DNA of 64,000 nucleotides from Flavisolibacter ginsenosidimutans (GCF_007970805.1 NZ_CP042433.1:4588001-4652000); one strand, 5' to 3'; numbered from the stretch's first letter, positions 35,636 through 45,398 are shown. Numbers and translations are program-made. Notes: a model not told the origin generated them from the letters alone.

Positions 35636-36675
35636 GTTTACGACGCCGGTTATATCAAGTCATAAGCGTTGCGGGCATCTTGCTTGCAACGTCGTCGTTT
35701 GCACAAAAGACAGTCGTCAACACGTCGGTAATCATTGTTGATCTAAACGGCAGTGGAAATTTTACGTCTATTCAGTCGGCCATCAACAGCTTGCCCGATT
35801 CGTCTGCAATGCCGCGAACGATTCACATCAAGCCGGGCCGTTACTACGAAAAAATATTCATCACAAAACACAACATCGTTCTTGAAGGCGAAGACCGCGA
35901 GACGACAAAAATTATTCAAAACATTGCCCGCGACGAATGGCGCTGCGATCACAAAGATGATTGGGGGGTAGCGACACTGAATCTTAGCGGCAACGACATC
36001 ACCTTGAAAAACCTGACGATCGCCAACGATTATGGCTTTACCCAAAAAGAAGCCCGTACCGTAAGCTGCGCAAGTGATTCATCCGGTAAGAAAGTGATTA
36101 CGAACAGCGGGCACCAGATGGCCTTGCGCAGCATGAATACGACGCGGTTGAAAGTGATCAACTGCCGCTTGAGTGCTTACGCAGGCGACACGGTGAGTCC
36201 GTGGAATCTGGTGAACGGTATGTTTTATTTCAAGGATTGTGTGATGGAGGGCGGCGTAGATTTTTATTGTCCGCGTGGCGATGCGTACGCGGAGAATTGC
36301 ACCTTTTACGCAAACACAGGACCCGCTTCCATTTGGCACGACGGCTCAACAAACCCGGATTACAAAACGGTTTTAAAGAATTGCAAGTTTGATGGCTACA
36401 AAGGTTTCAAACTTGGGCGTTATCACAAAGACGCACAATTCTATTTGATTAATTGCAGCTTTTCTGAAGCAATGGCGAACGAAGACATTTATCTCGTGCC
36501 GACGAATAACGAGATTAAATGGGGGCGAAGGGTTTATTATTTTAACTGCCATCGCAAAGGCGGCGATTATGCCTGGCACAAAGACAATTTGCAAACAGCG
36601 CAAGGTTCGCCGGAGGCAAACACCATTAGCGCCGCGTGGGTTTTTGGCAATCGCTGGAACCCCGAAAAAATGTAA
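35632..36675 (+). CDS. Divergent CE8-like secreted esterase
   Basis: The 347-residue secreted protein has the pectinesterase beta-helix. Asp186, Asp210 and Arg263 stand at the catalytic positions, but the surrounding motifs have changed: QDT reads GDT, DFIFG reads DFYCPRGD and LGRPW reads LGRYH. A Cys-containing loop (CDHKDDW, CASDS) is not seen in the two typical copies. It may act on another ester or another backbone such as rhamnogalacturonan. The start at 35632 overlaps the GH105 stop. Confidence 0.8.
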   Translation: MSLRRRLYQVISVAGILLATSSFAQKTVVNTSVIIVDLNGSGNFTSIQSAINSLPDSSAMPRTIHIKPGRYYEKIFITKHNIVLEGEDRETTKIIQNIARDEWRCDHKDDWGVATLNLSGNDITLKNLTIANDYGFTQKEARTVSCASDSSGKKVITNSGHQMALRSMNTTRLKVINCRLSAYAGDTVSPWNLVNGMFYFKDCVMEGGVDFYCPRGDAYAENCTFYANTGPASIWHDGSTNPDYKTVLKNCKFDGYKGFKLGRYHKDAQFYLINCSFSEAMANEDIYLVPTNNEIKWGRRVYYFNCHRKGGDYAWHKDNLQTAQGSPEANTISAAWVFGNRWNPEKM

Positions 36676-36784
36676 ACGAGGAATTCGCGAAGCACGAAAG
36701 CCAAGGACAGAGAAGCACACCAATAAAATTATTTTGCACGAAGCAATAATGCAGAGGCAACCCAAACAACCGTAAACTTTTTGT

Positions 36785-38305
36785 ATGATCTTATCTCGCT
36801 ATACGCTACGAAACATAAGCCCGGAAAATGTGGCGATTCCGGAAGAAACGCTGTTTGATTTGCCGGAGAGAGTCCTGCAGTTTGGAACCGGTGTGCTGCT
36901 TCGCGGCCTGCCCGATTATTTTATTGACAAGGCTAATCGACAGGGCATTTTTAACGGTCGTGTTGTCGTTGTAAAATCAACCTCGCACGGCGACACGTCG
37001 GCCTTTGACAAACAAGACGGCTTGTACACCCTTTGCGTTCGCGGTTTGCAGAACGGTGAAAAGATTGAAGAGAACATTATCAATTCGTCCATCAGCCGCG
37101 TCCTTACCGCAACGGAGCAATGGAACGAAATATTGGATTGTGCGCACAACAGCCAGATGCAAATCATCATCTCCAACACAACGGAAGTGGGCATTCAACT
37201 GGTGCACGAAGACATTCGCCAAACGCCGCCGAAATCGTTTCCCGGCAAATTGCTGGCTTTTTTATACGAACGTTTCAAAGCTTTTGGCGGCAGTGAAAAG
37301 AGCGGGATGGTGATTGTGCCAACAGAATTAATTCCCGAGAACGGAACGAAACTTCAGGCAATTATTTTAGAACTGGCGCATTTGAACAGTTTGGAAGATT
37401 CTTTCATCGAGTGGCTCGAAGGCAGCAATCATTTTTGCAATTCGCTGGTAGATCGGATTGTTCCGGGCAAACCCGATGCGGCAACTTTGAAGGAACTGGA
37501 AGACGAATTGGGTTATACCGACGGCAACTTAAGCATGTCGGAAGTGTACCGCTTGTGGGCCATTGAGGGCGGGGAAGAAGTAAAATCTATTTTGTCGTTT
37601 GCACAAGCCGATGACGGCGTGGTGATTGAACCCGATATTGACATTTTCCGCGAACTGAAATTGCGCATGTTGAACGGCACGCATACGCTCAGTTGCGGTC
37701 TTGCTTATCTGGCCGGTTTTGAAACAGTGAAGCAGGCCATGGATGATGAAACGATGTCGGGTTTTATTGCCGACGTAATGCAAAATGAAATTGCGTCCAA
37801 CATTCCGTATGACGTTGACCTTTCAACGGCGCAGGACTTCGGAAATAAAGTATTGGATCGTTTCCGCAACCCTCACATTCGCCATCAGTGGATCAGCATT
37901 ACCATGAACTACAGCTCTAAGCTGAAGATGCGTTGCGTGCCCGTTTTGCTTCAGCATTATAAAAAAACATCTGCCGCGCCAGAGGCCATCGCTCTCGGGT
38001 TTGCGGCCTATCTTCTTTTTATGAAAGGGGTTACGGTTCGCGACGGAAAATATTACGGCGATTTGAACGGCACCTCGTATTTTATTCAGGACGATACGGC
38101 TGAAATCTTTTACAAACGCTGGGCAAAACTTTCGCCCGCTGATCTTGTAAAAGAAACCCTTCGCGATGCGGCTTATTGGGGCGCCGACCTGCACAGCCTG
38201 CCCGGCTTTGCCAAAGCCGTTACCGACAAGCTAAATTTGCTGTTGAACAGCGGCGCAAAAGCGGCCGTTATCGCAACAGAATCCAATAAAGAAAAGATTG
38301 CATAA
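36785..38305 (+). CDS. uxaB: Tagaturonate reductase
   Basis: The 506-residue cytoplasmic protein belongs to the mannitol dehydrogenase family, with the N-terminal QFGTGVLLRG dinucleotide-binding start and the long C-terminal domain (GTHTLSCGLAYLAG, YSSKLKMRCVPVL). UxaB reduces D-tagaturonate to D-altronate with NADH. It opens the uxaB-uxaA-uxaC-kdgK order and lies 109 nt after the CE8-like gene; that gap shows no operator copy, so read-through from the GH28 promoter is likely. UxuB-type fructuronate reductase is a less likely alternative. Confidence 0.92.
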   Translation: MILSRYTLRNISPENVAIPEETLFDLPERVLQFGTGVLLRGLPDYFIDKANRQGIFNGRVVVVKSTSHGDTSAFDKQDGLYTLCVRGLQNGEKIEENIINSSISRVLTATEQWNEILDCAHNSQMQIIISNTTEVGIQLVHEDIRQTPPKSFPGKLLAFLYERFKAFGGSEKSGMVIVPTELIPENGTKLQAIILELAHLNSLEDSFIEWLEGSNHFCNSLVDRIVPGKPDAATLKELEDELGYTDGNLSMSEVYRLWAIEGGEEVKSILSFAQADDGVVIEPDIDIFRELKLRMLNGTHTLSCGLAYLAGFETVKQAMDDETMSGFIADVMQNEIASNIPYDVDLSTAQDFGNKVLDRFRNPHIRHQWISITMNYSSKLKMRCVPVLLQHYKKTSAAPEAIALGFAAYLLFMKGVTVRDGKYYGDLNGTSYFIQDDTAEIFYKRWAKLSPADLVKETLRDAAYWGADLHSLPGFAKAVTDKLNLLLNSGAKAAVIATESNKEKIA

Positions 38306-38338
38306 GCTCACACAGGCTTTTGCAACAAGGAACAAACA

Positions 38339-39976
38339 ATGAGCAGTAAAGTATTAAAAGTTCATCCATCCGATAACGTGATCGTGGCTTTGCAGGATTT
38401 GCCCAAAGGCGAAACCGTTCAATACAACGGCAGCACGTTTACGGTTGTGGACGACATTCCGGCCAAGCACAAATTTTTCGAGCACAACATGAACACCGGC
38501 GATGAAGTCATCATGTACGGTGTGTTGGTGGGCAAGGCGCAAAATGAAATTCCAATAGGTGGATTGATGACGACATCGAATGTAAAGCACGCCTCCAGCG
38601 GTTATGACTACCGCGGCGTGAAATACGAATGGAAAGCACCCGATGTGTCGAAATTCATTGGCAGAACGTTCAACGGTTATCACCGCAGCGACGGAAGAGT
38701 GGGAACAGCCAATTATTGGTTGTTCATTCCCACTGTGTTTTGCGAAAACAGAAATTTGGACGTGATTCGTGAGGCGCTTCACAACGAATTGGGTTACGCG
38801 GTTACGGATAAATACAAGCAATATGCACACAAGCTGGTAGAAGCGTTCAAGAAAGGTTCAACGGTTGATACGATTGATCTTGCGCCGGACAACAATCATC
38901 AACAGCGTGTGTTTAAAAACGTTGACGGCATTAAGTTTCTCAATCACCAGGGAGGTTGCGGCGGCATTCGTCAGGATGCGGCCGTTTTAAGCAAACTCTT
39001 AGCTGCTTACGCCGATCATCCAAACGTTAGTGGCGTAACGGTGTTGAGTTTGGGTTGCCAGAATTTGCAGGTGGCAGATTTTAAAAAAGACTTACAAGAA
39101 CGCAATCCGAACTTCGACAAACCGCTTTACATTTTTGAGCAACAGCAAGTGGGCAACGAAGAAGTGATGATTGCCGAAGCCATCAAAAAAACCTTTGAAG
39201 GTCTTGTTGAAATCAACAAGCTTGAACGCAAACCCGCACCGCTTGATAAACTTACGGTTGGTGTAAAATGCGGCGGCAGCGACGGTTTCAGCGGCATCTC
39301 GGCCAATCCTTCTGTCGGTTATTGTTCCGATTTGTTAGTAGCCTTGGGCGCAAAAGTTTTGTTGGCCGAGTTTCCTGAACTCTGCGGCGTAGAACAGGAA
39401 TTGGTTGATCGTTCAACGAGCGAACCGGTTGCCCGCAAGTTCATGCACCTGATGCATCGTTACGAAGAAATTGTGACGGCTGTGGGTTCCAGTTTCTCCA
39501 TGAACCCTTCGCCGGGAAATATTAAAGACGGATTAATTACTGACGCCATCAAGAGTGCCGGTGCAGCAAAGAAAGGCGGCACGTCGCCGGTTGTTGACGT
39601 GTTGGATTACACAGAACCTGCGGTAAAACCTGGACTTAATTTGGTGTGCACACCGGGCAATGACGTTGAAGCGACAACCGGCAAAGCAGCAAGTGGTGCG
39701 ACACTTATTTTGTTTACAACCGGCTTGGGCACACCAACCGGCAATCCTGTTTGTCCGACCATTAAAGTTGCGACAAACTCCAAGCTGGCAAGTCGCATGA
39801 AGGACATCATTGACATTGATACCGGCGGCGTCATTTCCGGCGAAAAAACCCTTGAGCAAATGGGTGAGGAGATTCTGGAGTATTGCATTAAGGCCGCCAG
39901 CGGTGAAGTGATTCCAAAAGCCGTTTTACTCAATCAAGACGATTTTATTCCGTGGAAACGCGGCGTCTCTCTATAA
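38339..39976 (+). CDS. uxaA: Altronate dehydratase
   Basis: The 545-residue protein has the N-terminal SAF domain (VLKVHPSDNVIVALQDLPKGE) and the catalytic D-galactarate/altronate dehydratase C-terminal domain (GVKCGGSDGFSGISANPSVG, PGNDVEATTGKAASG). It turns D-altronate into 2-keto-3-deoxygluconate. Both domains are in one chain at full length. The gap to uxaC is 10 nt. Confidence 0.94.
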   Translation: MSSKVLKVHPSDNVIVALQDLPKGETVQYNGSTFTVVDDIPAKHKFFEHNMNTGDEVIMYGVLVGKAQNEIPIGGLMTTSNVKHASSGYDYRGVKYEWKAPDVSKFIGRTFNGYHRSDGRVGTANYWLFIPTVFCENRNLDVIREALHNELGYAVTDKYKQYAHKLVEAFKKGSTVDTIDLAPDNNHQQRVFKNVDGIKFLNHQGGCGGIRQDAAVLSKLLAAYADHPNVSGVTVLSLGCQNLQVADFKKDLQERNPNFDKPLYIFEQQQVGNEEVMIAEAIKKTFEGLVEINKLERKPAPLDKLTVGVKCGGSDGFSGISANPSVGYCSDLLVALGAKVLLAEFPELCGVEQELVDRSTSEPVARKFMHLMHRYEEIVTAVGSSFSMNPSPGNIKDGLITDAIKSAGAAKKGGTSPVVDVLDYTEPAVKPGLNLVCTPGNDVEATTGKAASGATLILFTTGLGTPTGNPVCPTIKVATNSKLASRMKDIIDIDTGGVISGEKTLEQMGEEILEYCIKAASGEVIPKAVLLNQDDFIPWKRGVSL

Positions 39977-39986
39977 CAACAAAGCA

Positions 39987-41441
39987 ATGAAAAAATTTAT
40001 CGGTAAAAACTTTTTGCTGAACACCAAAACGGCGGAGGAACTCTACCACGAGTACGCTGCGCCAATGCCCATCATTGACTACCACTGTCATCTTCCGCCC
40101 GACCAGATTGCGGAAGACAAGCAGTTCGAAAACCTTACGCAAGTATGGCTATACGGTGACCATTACAAATGGAGAGCCATGCGCACGAACGGTGTGCACG
40201 AAAGCTATTGCACTGGCGACAAGCCCGATTTTGGAAAATTCAAAAAGTGGGCGGAAACGGTTCCGTACACCTTGCGCAACCCGCTTTATCACTGGACGCA
40301 CCTGGAACTGCAACGCTATTTTGACGTGCACGAAATTTTGAACGCCGACAGCGCAGAAAAAATTTACGAGGAATGTTCGGCCAAATTGCAAACAAAGGAA
40401 TATTCGGTTCGCAACCTGTTGCGTAAGATGGATGTGAAAGTGGTTTGCACAACCGATGACCCAATTGATAACCTGGAACATCATCAAAAAATAAAAGACG
40501 AAGGAATAGACATTAAAATTCTTCCCGCTTATCGTCCCGACAAAGCGATGAACGTTGACGATGCGGCTTCCTTCAACGCTTATCTTTCTAAACTTGAAGC
40601 AGCGAGCAATACAAGCATTGCCTCGTTCAATGATTACCTTAATGCATTGAAAGCTCGCCATGATTTCTTTGCCACAATGGGATGCTCTGTTTCCGATCAC
40701 GGGCTTGAGCAGGTTTATGCTGAAGATTACACCGATGCGGAAATTACGGCGGCATTCGATAAAATCCGTTCGGGTAAAGAACTCACAAGAGAAGAGAACC
40801 TGAAATTCAAATCGGCTATGCTACAAATTTTTGCCGTGTGGGATTGGGAAAAAGGTTGGGTGCAACAATATCACCTTGGTGCGTTGCGCAACAACAATTC
40901 CCGCATGATGCGTCAGCTTGGACCCGATACGGGGTGGGACAGCATCGGCGACTTTTCACAGGGCAAAGCACTGGCGAAATTTCTTGATCGTTTAGATACA
41001 AACAACCAACTCGCCAAAACCATTCTCTACAATCTTAATCCGGCCGACAACGAGTTGATGGCAACCATGATCGGCAACTTCAACGACGGTTCTACACCGG
41101 GTAAAATTCAATTTGGTTCTGGCTGGTGGTTCCTCGATCAAAAGGACGGCATGACGAAACAACTCAACGCACTCTCCAACATGGGTTTGTTGAGCAAGTT
41201 TGTGGGCATGCTTACCGATTCGAGAAGCTTCCTTTCGTTCCCTCGCCACGAATATTTCAGAAGGCTTCTGTGCAATTTGTTTGGTAAAGAAATTGAGAAC
41301 GGTGAATTGCCAAATGATCTTGAATGGACGGGCCAAGTTATTCAGGACATTTGCTACAACAACGCTGCGAACTATTTCGGCTGGAACGAAGACAAAGTAA
41401 AAAATCAAAAGGCAAAAGTAAAAACAGAGTCTCCGGCGTAA
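39987..41441 (+). CDS. uxaC: Uronate isomerase
   Basis: The 484-residue amidohydrolase-fold protein has the N-terminal IIDYHCHLPP metal site and the C-terminal LTDSRSFLSFPRHEYFRR block. It isomerises D-galacturonate to D-tagaturonate (and glucuronate to fructuronate). The last 15 residues (KVKNQKAKVKTESPA) are Lys-rich and are encoded by one arm of an imperfect palindrome, so this tail is probably a recent extension. The rest is normal. Confidence 0.94.
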   Translation: MKKFIGKNFLLNTKTAEELYHEYAAPMPIIDYHCHLPPDQIAEDKQFENLTQVWLYGDHYKWRAMRTNGVHESYCTGDKPDFGKFKKWAETVPYTLRNPLYHWTHLELQRYFDVHEILNADSAEKIYEECSAKLQTKEYSVRNLLRKMDVKVVCTTDDPIDNLEHHQKIKDEGIDIKILPAYRPDKAMNVDDAASFNAYLSKLEAASNTSIASFNDYLNALKARHDFFATMGCSVSDHGLEQVYAEDYTDAEITAAFDKIRSGKELTREENLKFKSAMLQIFAVWDWEKGWVQQYHLGALRNNNSRMMRQLGPDTGWDSIGDFSQGKALAKFLDRLDTNNQLAKTILYNLNPADNELMATMIGNFNDGSTPGKIQFGSGWWFLDQKDGMTKQLNALSNMGLLSKFVGMLTDSRSFLSFPRHEYFRRLLCNLFGKEIENGELPNDLEWTGQVIQDICYNNAANYFGWNEDKVKNQKAKVKTESPA

Positions 41442-41470
41442 ACGCTTTTTGAATTTTGCTTTTTTACTTT
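41394..41470. repeat. Word palindrome spanning the uxaC 3' end
   Basis: AAAGTAAAAAATCAAAAGG (41394-41412) pairs in inverted orientation with the CTTTTTTACTTT region at 41459-41470 and the T-rich bases 41447-41458. The left arm is inside the uxaC coding sequence. It may fold into a stem at the mRNA 3' end. Confidence 0.65.
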
Positions 41471-41512
41471 TGAATTCTTAAACTAAAAACCACTCATAAA
41501 CTCAAAAAAATC

Positions 41513-42538
41513 ATGTCTAAAAAAGTAGTCACACTGGGCGAGATCATGCTGCGCTTGTCCACCCCGGATCACAAACGCTTTGTACAAGCCGATACGTTTG
41601 ACGTTACCTACGGCGGTGGCGAAGCAAACGTTGCAGCCGCTCTTTGTAATTATGGTTTGAACGGAACCTTCGTTACCAAAGTTCCGAACAACGCTATTGG
41701 TCAATCGGCTATCAACCACCTGCGCCGTTACGGCGTGGACACGCAATTCGTTGCCCGCGGCGGCGACCGTCTCGGTATTTATTTTCTGGAAACCGGTGCG
41801 TCCATGCGTGCATCGCAAGTGATTTATGACCGTGCCGGCGCTTCTATCGCCGATGTTGACGCTTCCGAATTTGACTTTGATAAGATATTTGATGGCGCCG
41901 ATTGGTTTCACACAACCGGCATTACGCCTGCGTTAAGCGATAAAGCCGCTGCTTTGACGGAAGCTGCGTTGAAAGCTGCAAAGGCAAAAGGCATCACGAC
42001 ATCAATTGACCTTAACTACCGCAAAAAATTGTGGAGCAAGGAGAAAGCAAGAGAAGTAATGACGAAGCTTTGTCAGTACGTTGATGTTTGTATTGGCAAC
42101 GAAGAAGACGCCGATACAACGCTTGGCTTTAAAGCAGCGAACACCGATGTAACCAAAGGCGAATTGAACCTCGAAGGTTTCAAAGATGTGTTCAAGCAAA
42201 TGAAAGAAAAGTTTGGTTTCAAATACATCGCATCGTCGCTTCGCGAAAGCCACAGCGCATCTGATAATGGCTGGAGTGCTTTGCTTTATGACGGCAATGA
42301 TTTCTACCACACACGTCAATACGAAGTGCGCATCGTTGACCGCGTGGGCAGTGGTGACTCATTCGCCAGCGGTTTGATTTACGGTTTAGTAACGGGTATG
42401 CCGATGAAAGACGCGGCTGAATTTGGTGTAGCCGCATCTGCACTGAAGCACACGATTCCCGGTGACTTGAACCACGCAACCCTTGAAGATGTAAAAGGCC
42501 TGATGAAAGGCGATGCTTCGGGCCGCGTGCAACGTTAA
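41513..42538 (+). CDS. kdgK: 2-keto-3-deoxygluconate kinase (PfkB family)
   Basis: The 341-residue protein has the PfkB N-terminal GGGEANVA and the C-terminal DRVGSGDSFASG with catalytic Asp282. It phosphorylates KDG to KDPG using ATP. Placement between uxaC and kdgA supports the substrate. It is the point where the galacturonate and KduI/KduD branches meet. Confidence 0.92.
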   Translation: MSKKVVTLGEIMLRLSTPDHKRFVQADTFDVTYGGGEANVAAALCNYGLNGTFVTKVPNNAIGQSAINHLRRYGVDTQFVARGGDRLGIYFLETGASMRASQVIYDRAGASIADVDASEFDFDKIFDGADWFHTTGITPALSDKAAALTEAALKAAKAKGITTSIDLNYRKKLWSKEKAREVMTKLCQYVDVCIGNEEDADTTLGFKAANTDVTKGELNLEGFKDVFKQMKEKFGFKYIASSLRESHSASDNGWSALLYDGNDFYHTRQYEVRIVDRVGSGDSFASGLIYGLVTGMPMKDAAEFGVAASALKHTIPGDLNHATLEDVKGLMKGDASGRVQR

Positions 42539-42541
42539 TTT

Positions 42542-42624
42542 GTTAATCGTTGATCGTTGGCCGTTGTCCGCATCCGATCATTAAATTGCCGGCCAACGAT
42601 CAACTGTCAACGAACAACGATTTC
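42542..42624. repeat. Intergenic word palindrome (CGTTG words)
   Basis: GTTAATCGTTGATCGTTGG (42542-42560) matches the reverse complement of GGCCAACGATCAACTGTC and following bases (42591-42624). Both arms repeat the words CGTTG/ATCGTTG. It fills the kdgK to DUF386 gap. Confidence 0.65.
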
Positions 42625-42646
42625 TCAACCTGTAACAACAACCATC

Positions 42647-43093
42647 ATGATCGTAGACAGTTTAGCCAATTCAGATAAATACGTTTCGCTTCACCCGCGT
42701 TTTGCCAAAGCATTTGAATTCATCAAATCGCAAAATCTGGAAAGCATTGAAGTCGGGAAGTATCCGATTGACGGTGCAGAACTTCACGCTTCGGTTTCTA
42801 ATAAAGACGGCGTGAAAGCCGAAGACGCAAAATTTGAAGCGCACAATCATTTTATTGACATCCAGGTTTGTCCGGCGGGTTCGGAGCAAATTGGCTGGAA
42901 GCCGCGCAGCAAATGCGTTGATCCCAAAGGCGATTACAACGCTGAAAAGGACGTTACCTTTTTCAACGACAAACCCGACACGTATTTTTCGCTGAACGCC
43001 GGCCAGTTTGCCATCTTTTACCCTGAAGACGTGCACGCACCCATGATTGGCGAAGGCCCGGTAAAAAAGCTAGTGGTAAAGGTGAAAATTTAA
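42647..43093 (+). CDS. YhcH/YjgK/YiaL (DUF386) family protein
   Basis: The 148-residue protein has the family's NHFIDIQVCPAGSEQIGW and YPEDVHAPMIGEG blocks, the latter with a likely metal-binding histidine of the cupin-like barrel. Relatives (YhcH, EbgC) sit in sugar acid operons and are thought to act as anomer or small sugar-handling enzymes. The start at 42647 excludes the palindrome upstream. Here it lies between the kinase and the aldolase of the KDG route. Confidence 0.85.
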   Translation: MIVDSLANSDKYVSLHPRFAKAFEFIKSQNLESIEVGKYPIDGAELHASVSNKDGVKAEDAKFEAHNHFIDIQVCPAGSEQIGWKPRSKCVDPKGDYNAEKDVTFFNDKPDTYFSLNAGQFAIFYPEDVHAPMIGEGPVKKLVVKVKI

Positions 43094-43129
43094 ACCGGTG
43101 TGGAGAAAAGACACCAACAAACAAACACG

Positions 43130-43792
43130 ATGAACAAGAAAGAAGAAATACTTAAACTTATTCCTGAGCAAGGCGTATTGCCGCTGTTTTTTTACAAAGA
43201 CACAGACGTCAGCATCGAAGTGTTAAGAGCATTGTATGCAGCCGGCATTCGCTCTGTTGAATACACCAACCGCGGCGAAGCAGCGTTGAAAAATTTTAAA
43301 GAAATGCGCAAAGTGTGCGATGCCGAATTAAAAGGCATGTACCTCGGTGTGGGAACCATAAAAAATGCCGATTCGGCAAAAGCTTTTATTGATGCCGGAA
43401 CGGATTACATCATCAGTCCGGGATTGGTGGAAGACGCCATCAAAGTTGCCGATGAAAATGACATGCTCTGGGTTCCTGGTTGCATGACGCCAACAGAGAT
43501 TATTCGTGCAGAACAATTGGGCGCAAAGCTGGTGAAACTCTTTCCAGGCAACATTTTAGGTCCTGCATTTTTAAGCGCCATCAAAGAATTGTTTCCGAAT
43601 CTTCTCTTTATGCCAACCGGCGGTGTGGAAGCAGAAAAAGAAAACCTTGCAGGCTGGTTTAAAGCCGGTGTTTGCGCCGTGGGCATGGGCAGCAAATTAA
43701 TTACAAAGGTATCTCTCGAAAACAAAGATTACGAAGGCATCAAGGCAGGCACGTTAAAATCATTAGCTTTAATTAAAGAAGTAAGAGGATAA
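43130..43792 (+). CDS. kdgA: KDPG aldolase
   Basis: The 220-residue TIM-barrel protein has Schiff-base Lys136 in KLVKLFPGN and the acid/base glutamate in SVEYTNRGE. It splits KDPG into pyruvate and glyceraldehyde 3-phosphate, the last step of the pectin sugar acid route. The start at 43130 gives the normal family length. It is also called eda in enteric bacteria. Confidence 0.92.
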   Translation: MNKKEEILKLIPEQGVLPLFFYKDTDVSIEVLRALYAAGIRSVEYTNRGEAALKNFKEMRKVCDAELKGMYLGVGTIKNADSAKAFIDAGTDYIISPGLVEDAIKVADENDMLWVPGCMTPTEIIRAEQLGAKLVKLFPGNILGPAFLSAIKELFPNLLFMPTGGVEAEKENLAGWFKAGVCAVGMGSKLITKVSLENKDYEGIKAGTLKSLALIKEVRG

Positions 43793-43800
43793 GTCAAACC

Positions 43801-43890
43801 CGTCAAACGTGAGACGCGAAACCGTAAAGGTTTCATCACCTGAATCTCTTCAAGGTTTCAGGTTTGACGTCTCATGTTTCACTTCTCGCG
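43801..43890. repeat. Intergenic word palindrome (GTGAGACG/TTTCAC words)
   Basis: The left arm CGTCAAACGTGAGACGCG (43801-43818) matches the reverse complement of the right arm (43861-43890), which contains GACGTCTCATGTTTCACTTC. The right arm is nearly identical to part of the element at 54896-54982, so these two belong to one family. Confidence 0.7.
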
Positions 43891-43913
43891 ATTGCTTCTA
43901 TAAATTTTTTTGA

Positions 43914-45398
43914 ATGGCCACAAGCACGCAGTCAAAATTAGTTCCCCCGGTTTCCCGCGATACGAAAGGCATCATCACGAAGTATCGTTGGCAGATTTGT
44001 GCTTTATTGTTTTTTTCTACCACCATCAATTATCTCGACAGGCAAGTGCTTTCACTAACGTGGAAAGATCATCTTGTTCCGGAGTTTCACTGGACGGATG
44101 CTCACTACGGCGACATCTCGGGTTGGTTTTCTCTTTTTTACGCTGCGTCCATGTTGTTTGCCGGCCGGTTTGTGGACAGGTTGGATACGAAAAAAGGATT
44201 TTTGTGGGCCATTGGCATCTGGTCAGTAGGTGCATGCATTCACGCACTTTGCGGCATTGCCACATCAGGAATTCTTACCGGTCATTGGCTGGTAAGTTTT
44301 GAAGGAGCAAAGGAATCTATTGCAACCTTCGACAAGGCAGCATTGGTAACCTCAACAAGTGTTGGCTTGTTCATCTTTGCCCGTTTTGTGCTGGCTTTGG
44401 GAGAATCGGGCAATTTTCCGGCGGCCATTAAAGCAACCGCTGAATACTTTCCCAAAAAGGACAGGGCACTTGCCACCAGTATTTTTAATGCCGGTGCAAC
44501 CGTGGGCGCATTGCTGGCGCCCGTAACTATTCCTTTTATAGCCGAAGCCTGGGGCTGGGAAATGGCCTTTGTTATCATTGGTGCGTTCGGCTTTTTGTGG
44601 ATGGGCTTTTGGGCCATGATGTACAAAAAACCCGAGGTGCATCCGCGGGTAAACAAGGCCGAACTGGAGTACATTCAACAGGACATTGTAACGCACAACC
44701 AGGTTTCAGAACCGGTTGTGGCCTTACCCAAAAAAATGTCTTTTGCCGACTGCTTCAAATACAAACAAACCTGGGCTTTTGCCTTTGGAAAGTTTATGAC
44801 CGATGGCGTTTGGTGGTTTTATCTGTTCTGGACGCCGGCCTACCTGAAAGACATTTATAAAATGGATTCCACGCAGAGTGCCATTCCTATTTTTATTCTT
44901 TATGCCATCACACTTCTTTCCATTATCGGCGGATGGCTTCCCTCTTATTTTGTTGACAAGAAGCACATGAATCCTTACGAGGGAAGAATGAAGGCCATGT
45001 TAATCTTTGCCTTCTTTCCCTTGCTGGCTTTGTTAGCGCAGCCGCTTGGACAAACCAGTTTTTGGTTTCCTGTGATTATTATTGGCATTGCAGGTGCGGC
45101 GCACCAGGCATGGTCGGCAAATATTTTTTCAACGGTGGGAGACATGTTTCCCAAATCTGCTATTGCAACGGTTACCGGCATTGGCGGCATGGCCGGCGGA
45201 GTGGGTTCGTTCTTTATCAACAAAGGCTCCGGCACCTTGTTCACCTATGCCGGCAAAACGCAAATGCAGTTCATGGGTTTTCAGGGAAAAGAAGCGGGAT
45301 ACTTCATTATCTTTTCCATTTGTGCCGTAGCGTATTTGATCGGTTGGATTGTGATGAAGACGCTCGTGCCAAAATACAAGCCTATTGCCGAGGCTTGA
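43914..45398 (+). CDS. exuT: MFS hexuronate transporter (ExuT-like)
   Basis: The 494-residue protein has twelve predicted membrane segments. The anion:cation symporter family signatures are present (NYLDRQVLSLTWKD, FARFVLALGESGNFPAAIKATAEYFPKKDRA). ExuT relatives import galacturonate and glucuronate with protons. Its place after kdgA supports a hexuronate substrate. An extracellular loop of about 25 residues near residues 105-140 is longer than in the enteric protein. A bidirectional terminator follows. Confidence 0.9.
   Translation: MATSTQSKLVPPVSRDTKGIITKYRWQICALLFFSTTINYLDRQVLSLTWKDHLVPEFHWTDAHYGDISGWFSLFYAASMLFAGRFVDRLDTKKGFLWAIGIWSVGACIHALCGIATSGILTGHWLVSFEGAKESIATFDKAALVTSTSVGLFIFARFVLALGESGNFPAAIKATAEYFPKKDRALATSIFNAGATVGALLAPVTIPFIAEAWGWEMAFVIIGAFGFLWMGFWAMMYKKPEVHPRVNKAELEYIQQDIVTHNQVSEPVVALPKKMSFADCFKYKQTWAFAFGKFMTDGVWWFYLFWTPAYLKDIYKMDSTQSAIPIFILYAITLLSIIGGWLPSYFVDKKHMNPYEGRMKAMLIFAFFPLLALLAQPLGQTSFWFPVIIIGIAGAAHQAWSANIFSTVGDMFPKSAIATVTGIGGMAGGVGSFFINKGSGTLFTYAGKTQMQFMGFQGKEAGYFIIFSICAVAYLIGWIVMKTLVPKYKPIAEA

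Noticed and set aside
36676..36784. Fifth operator copy before uxaB
   Set aside because: I found neither AACGWTTGC nor the TAAATC tail in this gap, so uxaB is probably read from upstream.
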